Origin: Nitrosococcus wardiae
GTDB taxonomy: Bacteria; Pseudomonadota; Gammaproteobacteria; Nitrosococcales; Nitrosococcaceae
Direction of reading: 5' to 3'
DNA: 64,000 bases
Assembly (NCBI RefSeq): GCF_004421105.1
Contig: NZ_CP038033.1
Span: forward strand, 2,747,659 to 2,811,658
The translations under genes and the position numbers were made by a program. The notes beneath the pieces were generated by a model. That model did not search any database. It was not told where the DNA came from and saw nothing but the letters and a program-made list of their open reading frames with translations. Shown one piece after another: positions 1 through 7,763 of this stretch (position 1 is the first letter of the stretch; every line of letters starts with the position of its first letter).

Positions 1-162
1 GAAGCTACTCCAGTGCATCCCTGTCTGTACTGGGTGATTAAAAGGTAATCTCAATTCTTTTATTCCACGCTGATGGGGCTTCGCCCGTCTTGGCCAATCC
101 ATTCTTGCCCCCCGCCTTTTCAGAGGAGATAATGGCGATGGATAAGTGCTGCGCCTTTTGAC

Positions 163-1377
163 ATGAATAATCCCCTATCTGAACTTGCCAATTATCTGAG
201 TGACCAGCAGGAGGCCCTCGTCGAGCGCTGGGTGCATGCGTGCGAAGCCGATGATGCATTGGGAGTGGTCAGCAAACTTACCCGTACAGAATTTCACAAC
301 AATATTCCCCTCGCCATTGAGGGGTTGTGCCGGGTATTAAGCTGTGGGAGCAATGAAGCATCCTCGGAGACGATAAAGCGCGAGGTGGCCAAACATGGGC
401 ATGAGCGTTGGAAACAGGGATTTAGTCTCGAAGAGCTGATTCGCGATTGGGGCCACTTGAATCGGGTGCTCGTAGCAATGACGGAAGCCTTCTTTGAAGC
501 ACACTACCCGCAAGCCCCCGCTGAGAGAGCCAAAGCTTTAGACCGGGTTGCCGCATTCATCATCGAAGCGACGGGCTATAGCGTGCAGCGTTTTGACGCG
601 CTTCGCCGAGCAGAGGCGGCGGCGCTGGCAAGGGATTTAGAGATCGTAAAAACGCAATTTGACCAGTTGACGCAGGTTCGCGGGCAACTCCTCCGAGAGG
701 CGGTACACGACATACGGGGTGGATTGTCAGCGATTGAAAGCGCCTCAGCCGTTCTCAAGCTCTCTCAAGAGCCCAATAAATCCTTTACGGAAGTGCTAGA
801 GGTCCTCAGCCGGAGTGTAGATTCAGTAAAAGAAATGCTCAACTCGCTCCTCGATCTATCCCGACTGGAGTCAGGTGCAGACCCAGCGAAACTGCTTTCG
901 GTCAACATCGTGGATGTGCTCGAATCCCTTGCCGCAGAATACCATCCTGTAGCCGCTGAAAAGGGATTAAAGTTAAGTACCGAGGGTCCCAAGGAAGTTT
1001 TTGTGCAGACCGATCCAGAGAAGGTTCGGCGTATTGCTCAAAATCTCTTGCTCAATGCGTTAGAGCATACTTCACAAGGTGAGATTCGGCTGTCGTGGAA
1101 AGTAGAGGCGCAGCGATGGGTCATGTGCATCAGCGACACGGGGCTTGGTCTCCAAAGTGTGCTTGGCTCACCTATGGCCCAGGAGTTGAATGAGCCTGAC
1201 TCCGATCTGGATTGCCAACCCTCTTCTCCCTATTCATACGCAGGCGAAGGCATTGGTCTTACCATTGTGAAGCGGCTTTGCGATCTACTAGATGCGGGGG
1301 TTTCGCTCGAATCGGAGTTAAGCCAGGGGACCCTGTTTACTATAAAGTTCCCTCTGGGTTATCCCCAATCAAAATAG
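163..1377 (+). CDS. Sensor histidine kinase with RsbRD-like N-terminus
   Basis: 404-residue soluble kinase; no transmembrane segment is visible. Residues ~1-150 are helical and resemble the RsbRD-type N-terminal sensor domain found in stressosome-like proteins and some kinases. A HisKA dimerisation helix follows, with the phospho-acceptor in VHDIRG (His182). The ATPase domain shows an N box (NLLLNALEH, Asn298), a G1 box (DTGLGL, ~326-330) and a G2 box (GEGIGL) near residue 360. All residues expected for autophosphorylation and ATP binding are present. No response regulator is adjacent on the same strand; the regulator at 2250-2984 is opposite and has a damaged receiver, so the partner is unknown. 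Kinase call secure, signal unknown. Confidence 0.9.
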   Translation: MNNPLSELANYLSDQQEALVERWVHACEADDALGVVSKLTRTEFHNNIPLAIEGLCRVLSCGSNEASSETIKREVAKHGHERWKQGFSLEELIRDWGHLNRVLVAMTEAFFEAHYPQAPAERAKALDRVAAFIIEATGYSVQRFDALRRAEAAALARDLEIVKTQFDQLTQVRGQLLREAVHDIRGGLSAIESASAVLKLSQEPNKSFTEVLEVLSRSVDSVKEMLNSLLDLSRLESGADPAKLLSVNIVDVLESLAAEYHPVAAEKGLKLSTEGPKEVFVQTDPEKVRRIAQNLLLNALEHTSQGEIRLSWKVEAQRWVMCISDTGLGLQSVLGSPMAQELNEPDSDLDCQPSSPYSYAGEGIGLTIVKRLCDLLDAGVSLESELSQGTLFTIKFPLGYPQSK

Positions 1378-1413
1378 AAATAAGGGCTTATCCTGCCATA
1401 GCATAAGGCAACC

Positions 1414-1660
1414 CTAAGCAAAGCCGCAGATATATTCCACCGGAAAAATAACTTCTTGCGGAGATTCTTTCGCAGTATCGAGCGGCATAATCGATATATC
1501 CTGATCCATTCCATTCGTTTCTGTGGGTTCGCCCAAGTTGATGACTTTGCCCACGTAAACTTTTCTGTCGTTCATTGTTAACATGACATACTAGATCTTT
1601 TTGAAGTGAAAAGTTGAAGAGAAGGTTGTCAAGCGGGCTATCCTCAATATCCGGCTCATG
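1414..1660 (-). pseudogene. Frameshifted copy of a small duplicated gene (copy A)
   Basis: Read on the minus strand this is a second copy of the gene at 36579-37080. It encodes EDSPLDNLLFNFSLQKD, then shifts by one base, then continues MNDRKVYVGKVINLGEP and NGMDQDISIMPL. The C-terminus differs from the other copy and ends ..VEYICGFA at the stop at 1414-1416. The shift lies at a run of five A near 1605, where copy B is one base shorter. An ATG at 1575 could still give a 53-residue product of the second half. The upstream edge runs into the dispersed repeat at 1648-1690. Function unknown; the two conserved frames argue that it was once coding. Confidence 0.6.
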
Positions 1661-1690
1661 GGCCTGCGGGAAGGAGGGGGTTGTTAATTC
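1648..1690. repeat. Dispersed repeat, short form
   Basis: This stretch (ATATCCGGCTCATGGGCC..., then AAGGAGGGGGTTGT) matches 37752-37838, but here the middle ~45 bases are missing. In both places it lies near a copy of the same small gene. Origin unknown. Confidence 0.55.
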
Positions 1691-1744
1691 AAGAATAGAA
1701 GCGGGGGGGTCGATAGGATACCTATTCAAGGAGGAGTATAAAAA

Positions 1745-2056
1745 ATGTATATATTCACGTGTTCAGTGAGTTTAAGCGATGGCAAGATTGCGACCTGCGA
1801 TGGAATAGCTTACGAAGGGAAGCTTTGGCTTGTTCTGAAGTGGATTAGGTATCCGAGCAAACCCGTGGTCATACCCGAGCGAATAATTCGCTTCGATTCG
1901 TGCCCGCATCAGAAGACGGAAGGGGGTGATCTAGATTACCAAAACATCCAACTCCCCATGCCTAAGTCCGCCCTTCGTGGCGAAGTGCCGCAAGGTATCG
2001 AATATATCGATCGCCCACAAAACCTTGAGGTTCCAATTCACTTACTACCCCGCTAG
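1745..2056 (+). CDS. Hypothetical protein, 103 aa
   Basis: I do not recognise a family. The ATG is preceded by a strong ribosome site (AAGGAGG, ending about 9 bases upstream), which favours real translation. The product is soluble, mildly acidic and rich in Pro and Tyr, with a WLVLKWIRYPSKP stretch around residues 27-40 and no signal peptide. It is transcribed away from the broken gene copy at 1414-1660 and could belong to the same mobile patch. Another reading is a small phage- or island-type protein of no known role. Confidence 0.6.
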   Translation: MYIFTCSVSLSDGKIATCDGIAYEGKLWLVLKWIRYPSKPVVIPERIIRFDSCPHQKTEGGDLDYQNIQLPMPKSALRGEVPQGIEYIDRPQNLEVPIHLLPR

Positions 2057-2143
2057 TAGACAGGACATTGACTCCTAGCGCTCGTTTCCTGTGGCCGCGC
2101 CAGGAAACTCTCAAGATCTACCCTTGAATTTTGTCGCTTGCAA

Positions 2144-2179
2144 GCCTGCTCCAGGCTAAATATCAAGCGCCGACAGGCC
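2144..2179. repeat. Dispersed repeat, partial copy
   Basis: Contains GCCTGCTCCAGGCTAAATAT and the following TCAAG, shared with the middle of the longer repeat at 37752-37838 (GCCTGCATTAGGCTAAATAT). That middle part is missing from the copy at 1648-1690, so the three copies are different fragments of one element. Confidence 0.4.
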
Positions 2180-2249
2180 AAAAAAAAGACGGCAAGGGAA
2201 ACCTCCCATAACCGCCAGAGGGCTTGTGCCGGAAGAAGGGACTCCATCA

Positions 2250-2984
2250 CTATTCCAGAGAGGCGCGACCCCCTCTCCTCCGGGCTACTTCTTGGGTCCT
2301 TTTTCTCAGGGAGAGCACAAGATTAATGAGTTCGGCACGGTTTCTAACCTGGAGTTTTTTCATCACCCGAGCTCGGTGGATTTGCACGGTTTTGATGCTG
2401 ATATTCCACTCAAAGGCCATCTGCTTATTCTGTTTACCCGCGACCACTCCCTCTATGATCTGCTGTTCACGCGGGGTTAACCGGGCTAGCCGAGCGGCGA
2501 TTTCTGCCTCTTTTTGTCGTTCGATTTGGTTTTGCCGGGCTTGGGCGAGACAGGTTTTCAGGCGCGTTTTGACCAATCCCGCACCTTTCAAGGGCTGGAT
2601 AATAAAGTCCATGGCCCCTGCCTGGATGGCTTGAACGGCCTCAGGCACCGTCGCCTCTGCCGAGACGAAGAGCAGCGGAATCCGGCTACCCCGATGCTGG
2701 AGTTGTTGCTGCAGCATTAAGCCGCCCATATGGGGGGCGTGGATATCGAGCAGCAGACAAGCCGGGAGGGTGGGGTCAAAATCCGCTAGAAACGCTTCAG
2801 CCGTAGTATAGGCGGAACAGGGGGCGCCCGTGGATTCACTGATTTGGCGGAGCGTCTGGTGCATCCCCCGATCGCCACTGACAATAAAAATGGTGACCGG
2901 TGGGCTCGCAGCATCCGGGGCATCGGCAAAGCCTTGCCGGTACGGGGTAAGGCCGGGGATGGGTTTTAAATAGGACCCGCTCAT
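2250..2984 (-). CDS. FixJ/NarL-type response regulator with degenerate receiver
   Basis: 244 residues: receiver domain ~30-145 and LuxR-type helix-turn-helix ~175-235 (LTPREQQIIEGVVAGKQNKQ ... ISIKTVQIHR), arranged as in FixJ. The phospho-acceptor position is kept (LLLD, Asp80) and Ser108 fills the Thr/Ser site. The N-terminal acidic pair that holds Mg2+ is replaced (IFIVSGD instead of V-I-D-D-D), and the invariant Lys of the KP motif is Gln (IIQPL, Gln130). Such receivers usually work without phosphorylation. GGAGGTG precedes the ATG. No kinase is co-oriented next to it. DNA-binding transcription factor; targets unknown. Confidence 0.88.
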   Translation of the reverse strand: MSGSYLKPIPGLTPYRQGFADAPDAASPPVTIFIVSGDRGMHQTLRQISESTGAPCSAYTTAEAFLADFDPTLPACLLLDIHAPHMGGLMLQQQLQHRGSRIPLLFVSAEATVPEAVQAIQAGAMDFIIQPLKGAGLVKTRLKTCLAQARQNQIERQKEAEIAARLARLTPREQQIIEGVVAGKQNKQMAFEWNISIKTVQIHRARVMKKLQVRNRAELINLVLSLRKRTQEVARRRGGRASLE

Positions 2985-3637
2985 GGAACACCTCCGCGTT
3001 AAGGTGAAGTTTTATTTAAGGGATTAAAAGCCGTCTCTTGGGCGGGAAGGGAGGTGAGCGTGCGCGGGGGCTATTGCAAGCCACAGCTAGACGGTAGAGC
3101 GTGTGGGAGAGGCCGTTCACGGCATGCCTCTCTAATGACATCACAGCCTCCCTTAATGGCGAAAGCGCTTGTTGTGATAGGGCCGCCTGTACTTAACAGG
3201 GATTTGGCAACTTTTTATGCATTTAGAACGTAAAGTTAAGTAAAGCCTAATAACCCTAGAATAAGAATGCGTATTTCTACGTACTTTTTGTCGTTTCCCT
3301 CGCTTCTATAATAATTAAGTTCATCAGGGTTGATGCCATTAAATGTGGAATAAGACGACCGAAAGAGGCCTTTAATGCATTTATTTGAAGACGGAGCTTT
3401 CAGGCGTTAATTCTGGGAAGCCACTCACCCACTCATTCGGGCCGGAGAGGGCACACTGCTTTTCTGGCCACACTTCCGATAGCCCCCCCTGTGAGCCCTA
3501 TTGCCGTTCCGCAATAGGGGTAATTCGCTATACCCTTTCCCCTTGTGATGTGGGAAGAAGTCTCTACCCTTTGATTAGAAGGAAGACATGCTTGGTGTGA
3601 CTTCTATCGATGAAAAACTGAAAGGAGGAACTTCAGG
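2985..3637. other. Long intergenic region
   Basis: About 650 bases between the divergent regulator and the EF-hand gene. A TATAAT lies at 3307-3312 without a convincing -35 box at the right distance. A possible 71-codon reading frame at 3385-3600 has no ribosome site and protein-unlike composition, so I do not call it. I see no RNA gene. Confidence 0.4.
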
Positions 3638-4048
3638 ATGGTTGCGAAATACAAGATGATGTGTCATTCCCTCTTGCTTGGCGGGGTCTTATCGCTGGTT
3701 TTAATACCCGCTTTTGCACAGGTTACCGTGCCGGGGGGCAATGTACCCAGTGAAGAAGAGGGAACAGCGGGGAAGGAGGAGATGCACAAGGAGATGCATA
3801 AAAAGATGTTCCAGAAGCTAGATAACAATGGCGATGGCAGGATCGGCGAGGATGAATTTGAAGAGGTCATGGAGAAGAAATTTGAGCGCATGGATAAGGA
3901 TGATGACGATCACATAACCCAGGAGGAATGGCAGTCCGCCGCTGAGAAACATATGGAACATAAAAAGGAACATATGAAGGAACATATGAAAGAGCACCAC
4001 CGCGGAGCACCGGAAGGCAGCGAAGGACACCAGAGAGAAGGAATGTAG
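3638..4048 (+). CDS. Secreted EF-hand protein with His/Met/Lys-rich tail
   Basis: 136 residues with a signal peptide (~1-27, hydrophobic core SLLLGGVLSLVLIPAFA) and AAAGGAGG upstream of the ATG. Two EF-hand loops follow: DNNGDGRIGEDE (~62-73) and DKDDDDHITQEE (~86-97), both with the expected Asp/Asn ligands and closing Glu. The rest (~103-125) is a tandem HMKEH-type repeat rich in His, Met, Lys and Glu, so a second metal could bind there. Likely a periplasmic Ca2+-binding protein. It stands alone; no partner gene suggests the process. Confidence 0.85.
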   Translation: MVAKYKMMCHSLLLGGVLSLVLIPAFAQVTVPGGNVPSEEEGTAGKEEMHKEMHKKMFQKLDNNGDGRIGEDEFEEVMEKKFERMDKDDDDHITQEEWQSAAEKHMEHKKEHMKEHMKEHHRGAPEGSEGHQREGM

Positions 4049-4283
4049 TCGGTGAAAGAGAAGGGGGGGCCTGTGAAAAAGCTTCTCCTAAAGCGGGCAG
4101 GTACCCTCTCTGTTCTTGCCTCCGGTTACAGAAAGCAGTTGATGAACCGTTAAGCCAACAGCATCTTTACGAGGCTATGAATTACGCATCAACATTCGCG
4201 ACAGCAAACCATGTCTAACTCAGCACTGCACCGAACTCCTCGCTTCGTTCGCGGCTAGTGAATAAGGGGCATTGGCGGAGATA

Positions 4284-4883
4284 ATGAAAGGTACGAGCAG
4301 AAGGTGGATAATCTTCGCGGTGACTATTGCGCCTGTGACCATCACCTGCGGTCTGGCCTTCTTCGTTTCAATCCACGCCATTCCCAGCAGCACCCTTGCT
4401 GGCCTCATGGGTTATTTAGCGATAGGCCTAGGCCTCGGGTATATTTCCTATTTCCCTGGCACAGCAGGCGCTCTCCTTGGGATCATTATCGCTTTGGCGC
4501 TGGATCGGTTGCGCCCCTGGATGCAGCTACTCACAACTGTGGTTCTCGTAGCGTTGGCCGTTCCAATATGCGAATACGGCGCACGGGAGTATCAAGGCAG
4601 CGACAAGGCGCGTATCGTTGCCGATGAGGCGCTTACTTTTCCCGTGGCTACGGTAGCGTTGCCGGTGCGCTATCATCCGGCGCTGCTTGCGGGCGTTTTC
4701 ATCATAAGCCGCGTGCTCGATAGCCTCAAACCACCCCCAGCCCGCGCTGTCGAGAAGCTGCCTGGAGGCATTGGTATTGTTTACGATGATGTCGTGGTAA
4801 ACGCCTGGACATTGCTCTTCGGATTGATCGGATGGGAGTGGTACCACCGCCGGTGGCGTAATATGAGATACCGGAATCGCTAG
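4284..4883 (+). CDS. Phosphatidylglycerophosphatase A-like membrane protein
   Basis: Inner-membrane protein of the PgpA family, which removes phosphate from phosphatidylglycerophosphate to make phosphatidylglycerol. Motifs seen: GYISYFPGTAGALLG, a DKARIVADEALTFP block carrying the conserved acidic pair, SRVLDSLKPPPARAVEKL, and GGIGIVYDDVVVNAW near the C-terminus. Hydrophobic helices separate these. I prefer the ATG at 4284 (GGCGGAG just upstream); an in-frame TTG at 4272 with AAGGGG upstream is possible. At ~199 residues it is slightly longer than typical PgpA. It is not next to pgsA, which lies at 62.4 kb. Family call firm; being the main PGP phosphatase is an inference. Confidence 0.8.
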   Translation: MKGTSRRWIIFAVTIAPVTITCGLAFFVSIHAIPSSTLAGLMGYLAIGLGLGYISYFPGTAGALLGIIIALALDRLRPWMQLLTTVVLVALAVPICEYGAREYQGSDKARIVADEALTFPVATVALPVRYHPALLAGVFIISRVLDSLKPPPARAVEKLPGGIGIVYDDVVVNAWTLLFGLIGWEWYHRRWRNMRYRNR

Positions 4884-4995
4884 ACTCTGGCCATGATGCG
4901 GCTTAGAAAATTACTCTCAAAGTGTGGAGATAGGTATAGAATTAAGCGGCCATTAGATGTTCTAGAACTTGTTGATGAGATTGCCCTTGGGTTTC

Positions 4996-5661
4996 TTATC
5001 CACAGGTTGGATGAGCCCTATGAGCTTCGGGTCGTTGCAACCGCCAGTGGGAGGAAAGGTTCCATCCTCGAACCTCACAGCCCAATTCTTCCAGCCACTT
5101 GGCCATAACCTGGTTGGAATTATGGCCCAATGTATAGGGTTGGGGATGTTTGACAAATTCCATATCATAATCCGCATTATAAATAAGGGAATTTAGGTTT
5201 TCCGAATAGATAGCTTCTAATGCCGCTTGTAATTGCTCAACGGCATCGGCCTCTACCAGAATCATCAGGATACTTTCGATACCCTCCTTGACCTGGTACC
5301 GGATTGCCGGTGCACTAGGGGGACCAGGCAGCTCCCGCCGCCCGAGTGCGGCGGTGGTGGGCTTCAATAGAGCAGCGGCTCCCTGGAGGAAACCGGTTTT
5401 TCCCCGCGCGTAATAATCCCAGTCGCCATAGGCATAACGCACTAAGCGGCTATCCGCACGGCTAAGCACCAGGCTTGGATGCCGCCCATGATCCAGCAAA
5501 AAGACTCGACGTTGCTCTTCCAGTGCCTTCGGCGGGATGACATAATTCGCGCATCCGCCGAGTAGCACGCCGATCAGCGCAATTATCAGCGATTTTCTTT
5601 CCCTGCTTAGAGAAAAAGGGACTAGATAAAGTGTTTGGAGCCGAATGGCTTTAAATCTCAC
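4996..5661 (-). CDS. DUF2459-like putative lipoprotein
   Basis: 221 residues beginning with GTG (5661). A hydrophobic stretch with a lipobox-like end (LIGVLLGGCANY, Cys near 37) suggests a lipoprotein, though the n-region is long. The mature part (VFLLDHGRHPSLVL, VRYAYGDWDYYARG) fits my memory of the DUF2459 family, whose role is unknown. The GTG overlaps the stop of an upstream decayed reading frame (GTGA at 5658-5661), a form of translational coupling. Family placement is moderate; no catalytic claim is made. Confidence 0.6.
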   Translation of the reverse strand: MRFKAIRLQTLYLVPFSLSRERKSLIIALIGVLLGGCANYVIPPKALEEQRRVFLLDHGRHPSLVLSRADSRLVRYAYGDWDYYARGKTGFLQGAAALLKPTTAALGRRELPGPPSAPAIRYQVKEGIESILMILVEADAVEQLQAALEAIYSENLNSLIYNADYDMEFVKHPQPYTLGHNSNQVMAKWLEELGCEVRGWNLSSHWRLQRPEAHRAHPTCG

Positions 5662-6012
5662 CTTGGATCAGACTCCTCTTGCAAAGAGCAGTTGATGAAG
5701 CGCGCCGTCCAATGACTATCGTATCCTGCGCCAGGCGGGTGAACAGCACCACCGAAAGTGTAACTAGCCGCTATGGTTGCTAGCCCCACCGCCGCGGCTG
5801 CCCCTGTGAGGTGTGGACTGGGGATATCTGCTGGTTCCCTGGGCCGGTCAAGGGGTTGTTTTTCTACCTCGACTTGCTCCTTGAGCTAAGGTTATTGGCT
5901 GAGCAGTATAGACCAGCCCCTGGTCCTGCATGGCGATGATGGTAGCCCATGCAAAGGGGAGACTAGGAATCACCACCTCATGAAACAGGCGGTAACTATC
6001 TTGACAACTACC
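5658..6012 (-). pseudogene. Decayed gene upstream of the DUF2459 gene
   Basis: Two protein-like segments lie in different frames on the minus strand. The first (~6012-5880) reads YRLFHEVVIPSLPFAW then ATIIAMQDQGLVYTAQPIT. The second (~5875-5658) reads KEQVEVEKQPLDRPREPADI ... SYTFGGAVHPPG and ends in a TGA overlapping the next gene's GTG. Neither has a proper start. A one-base shift near 5878 joins them. I do not recognise the family. The overlap with the next start suggests that the two once formed an operon. Confidence 0.45.
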
Positions 6013-6167
6013 GATTTAAAGATAAGCTACAGTAGCGTCGAAAGAACCCTCTTCACCGGCCTATCTGTATGGAAGGATTCCCTTGAGGCTAGCGTAGCGG
6101 GAAGAAGCCAATACCTTGCCACTATTTTCAGATTTGTCTCCTTAATCATCTTGATGAATTAGTCGAT

Positions 6168-7355
6168 ATGTTTGCCAACCGGACTCTTACCGCAGTTTTT
6201 TTTGTTATTGGTGCAATTTTAGTGTTTATCATGATAGGGTTGATGGGCACCGGTGATGAAGAGCGGGTAGCCAATGATGGAGTGATCGTCTCCGACGCCT
6301 TGAGCGCTCAGGAAGATACTTCACAGTATGCCCGTGTATTTGAACCCCGGGCATTTTCTTTCCCCCAAGATCATGGTCCCCATCCTGACTTTAAAAACGA
6401 ATGGTGGTATTACACGGGCAACCTTAAGACCGGGGAGGGTCGGCATTTTGGTTACGAGCTGACCATTTTCCGGGTTGCCATGGCACCCGATCAGGTTGAG
6501 CGTGCCTCTGATTGGGCAACACGCCAACTCTACATGGCCCACTTTGCCTTAACCGATGTGGAACAAAAACGCTTTTATTCTTTTGAACGCTTCAATCGAG
6601 GCGCACTGGGTCTGGCCGGTGCGGTCGCCCAACCTTTCAAAGTGTGGCTGGAAGATTGGGCGGTCATAGGAACAGAAGGCGAAAATATTTTTCCATTGAA
6701 AATTGCTGCGGCTCAAGACGGCATTGCCCTAGAGCTTGAGTTGGATACTGCTAAACCCGTCGTGTTGCAGGGGGAGGAGGGTTTGAGTCAAAAAAGCGCA
6801 GAGCCAGGCAACGCCTCCTATTACTATTCGTTTACCCGCTTGCTTTCTAAGGGAGAAATCCGTGTCGACGGGCAAAGCTTTCAAGTATCAGGGACCAGTT
6901 GGATGGACCGGGAGTGGAGCACTAGCGCCTTAAGCGAGGACCAGGAAGGTTGGGATTGGTTTGCACTTCAATTATCCAATAACACGGAATTGATGTTCTA
7001 CCATATGAGAAAAAAAGACGGCACTGCGGATGTATTCAGTGGCGGTACGTTTGTTTCTGCAACCGGAGAGACGCATAAGCTTTCCCTTTCCCAGGTCGAG
7101 GTTGAAGCAACTGACCGATGGCAAAGCCCCCACAGCGGTATCCGTTATCCCTCAGGTTGGCGTCTATCGGTGCCCGAGCTTCAATTATCTTTGGTAATCA
7201 CCCCTTTTCAGAAGGATCAAGAGCTTAATCTAGCGGCACGTTACTGGGAAGGGGCGGTGCAATGTGCCGGCACTTACAGCGGAGCCAATATAACAGGTGT
7301 AGGTTATGTTGAATTAGCAGGATATGGAAATGGGAGGGATGAACCAATGCGGTAA
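6168..7355 (+). CDS. AttH/CrtC-family lipocalin-like secreted protein
   Basis: 395 residues with an N-terminal membrane anchor or signal (~8-27). Then comes the hallmark of the AttH / carotenoid 1,2-hydratase-like family: SFPQDHGPHPDFKNEWWYYT (~58-77), followed by HFGYELTIFRV, a SGTSWMDREWS block around 245, and GWDWFALQL. This double lipocalin-like fold is usually encoded beside a LolCDE/YbbP-type ABC transporter; none is seen here, so it stands alone. Carotenoid hydratase activity should not be assumed from family membership. Probably periplasmic; ligand unknown. Confidence 0.85.
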   Translation: MFANRTLTAVFFVIGAILVFIMIGLMGTGDEERVANDGVIVSDALSAQEDTSQYARVFEPRAFSFPQDHGPHPDFKNEWWYYTGNLKTGEGRHFGYELTIFRVAMAPDQVERASDWATRQLYMAHFALTDVEQKRFYSFERFNRGALGLAGAVAQPFKVWLEDWAVIGTEGENIFPLKIAAAQDGIALELELDTAKPVVLQGEEGLSQKSAEPGNASYYYSFTRLLSKGEIRVDGQSFQVSGTSWMDREWSTSALSEDQEGWDWFALQLSNNTELMFYHMRKKDGTADVFSGGTFVSATGETHKLSLSQVEVEATDRWQSPHSGIRYPSGWRLSVPELQLSLVITPFQKDQELNLAARYWEGAVQCAGTYSGANITGVGYVELAGYGNGRDEPMR

Positions 7356-7763
7356 CTGCTGATGAAGCTTGTTTATGTTGAAGCAGGAGCTCGCTGAAAA
7401 GAAAACCGGGTAAACCCCTCGTCTTCGCCAAGCCACTCTGCAATGGGAGTGCCGGCTGATAGTCCAATGCCGATTGACTTCTTTGCAGCCCATCGTACTG
7501 CCAATTCCTCTCGTGATGATTACCAACACCCCAAGGAATAAGGATTTTTCTTGGATGCCTGAAATTTTTCCTAAAGTTTTTGCATGTGGGGTCGATCGGC
7601 TTATATCTAAATAGCCGAATAGCTTTTTTGTTGGGGGCACTGCGGTGTGCGGGTTTCCCCTCGGTACCTAGAGGTTTTGGGGGAATTCCTTACTAACCGG
7701 TTAGACAAGGGTTTTCCGACAGGCAGGAGAGTTAAAAAGCTGTGTAATCTTAGGAAATCTGCC
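7356..7763. other. Intergenic region before the RHS gene
   Basis: About 400 bases. An upstream GTG at 7647 is in frame with the RHS gene, but the 39 extra codons would precede an otherwise good signal peptide, so I treat them as untranslated. I see no clear promoter, terminator or RNA. Confidence 0.4.

Noticed and set aside
3385-3600. 71-codon frame before the EF-hand gene
   Set aside because: No ribosome site, odd composition rich in Ser, Pro and Cys, no recognisable motif.
4120-4212. Protein-like scrap AVDEPLSQQHLYEAMNY... ending in a stop
   Set aside because: Too short, no start and no partner frame; could be chance or a tiny gene remnant.
4893-5108. 71-codon plus-strand frame
   Set aside because: Overlaps the end of the DUF2459 gene, where the other strand reads better; no ribosome site.
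6168-7355. Calling this gene carotenoid hydratase (crtC)
   Set aside because: Only family-level likeness and no carotenoid genes nearby; the AttH branch is as likely.
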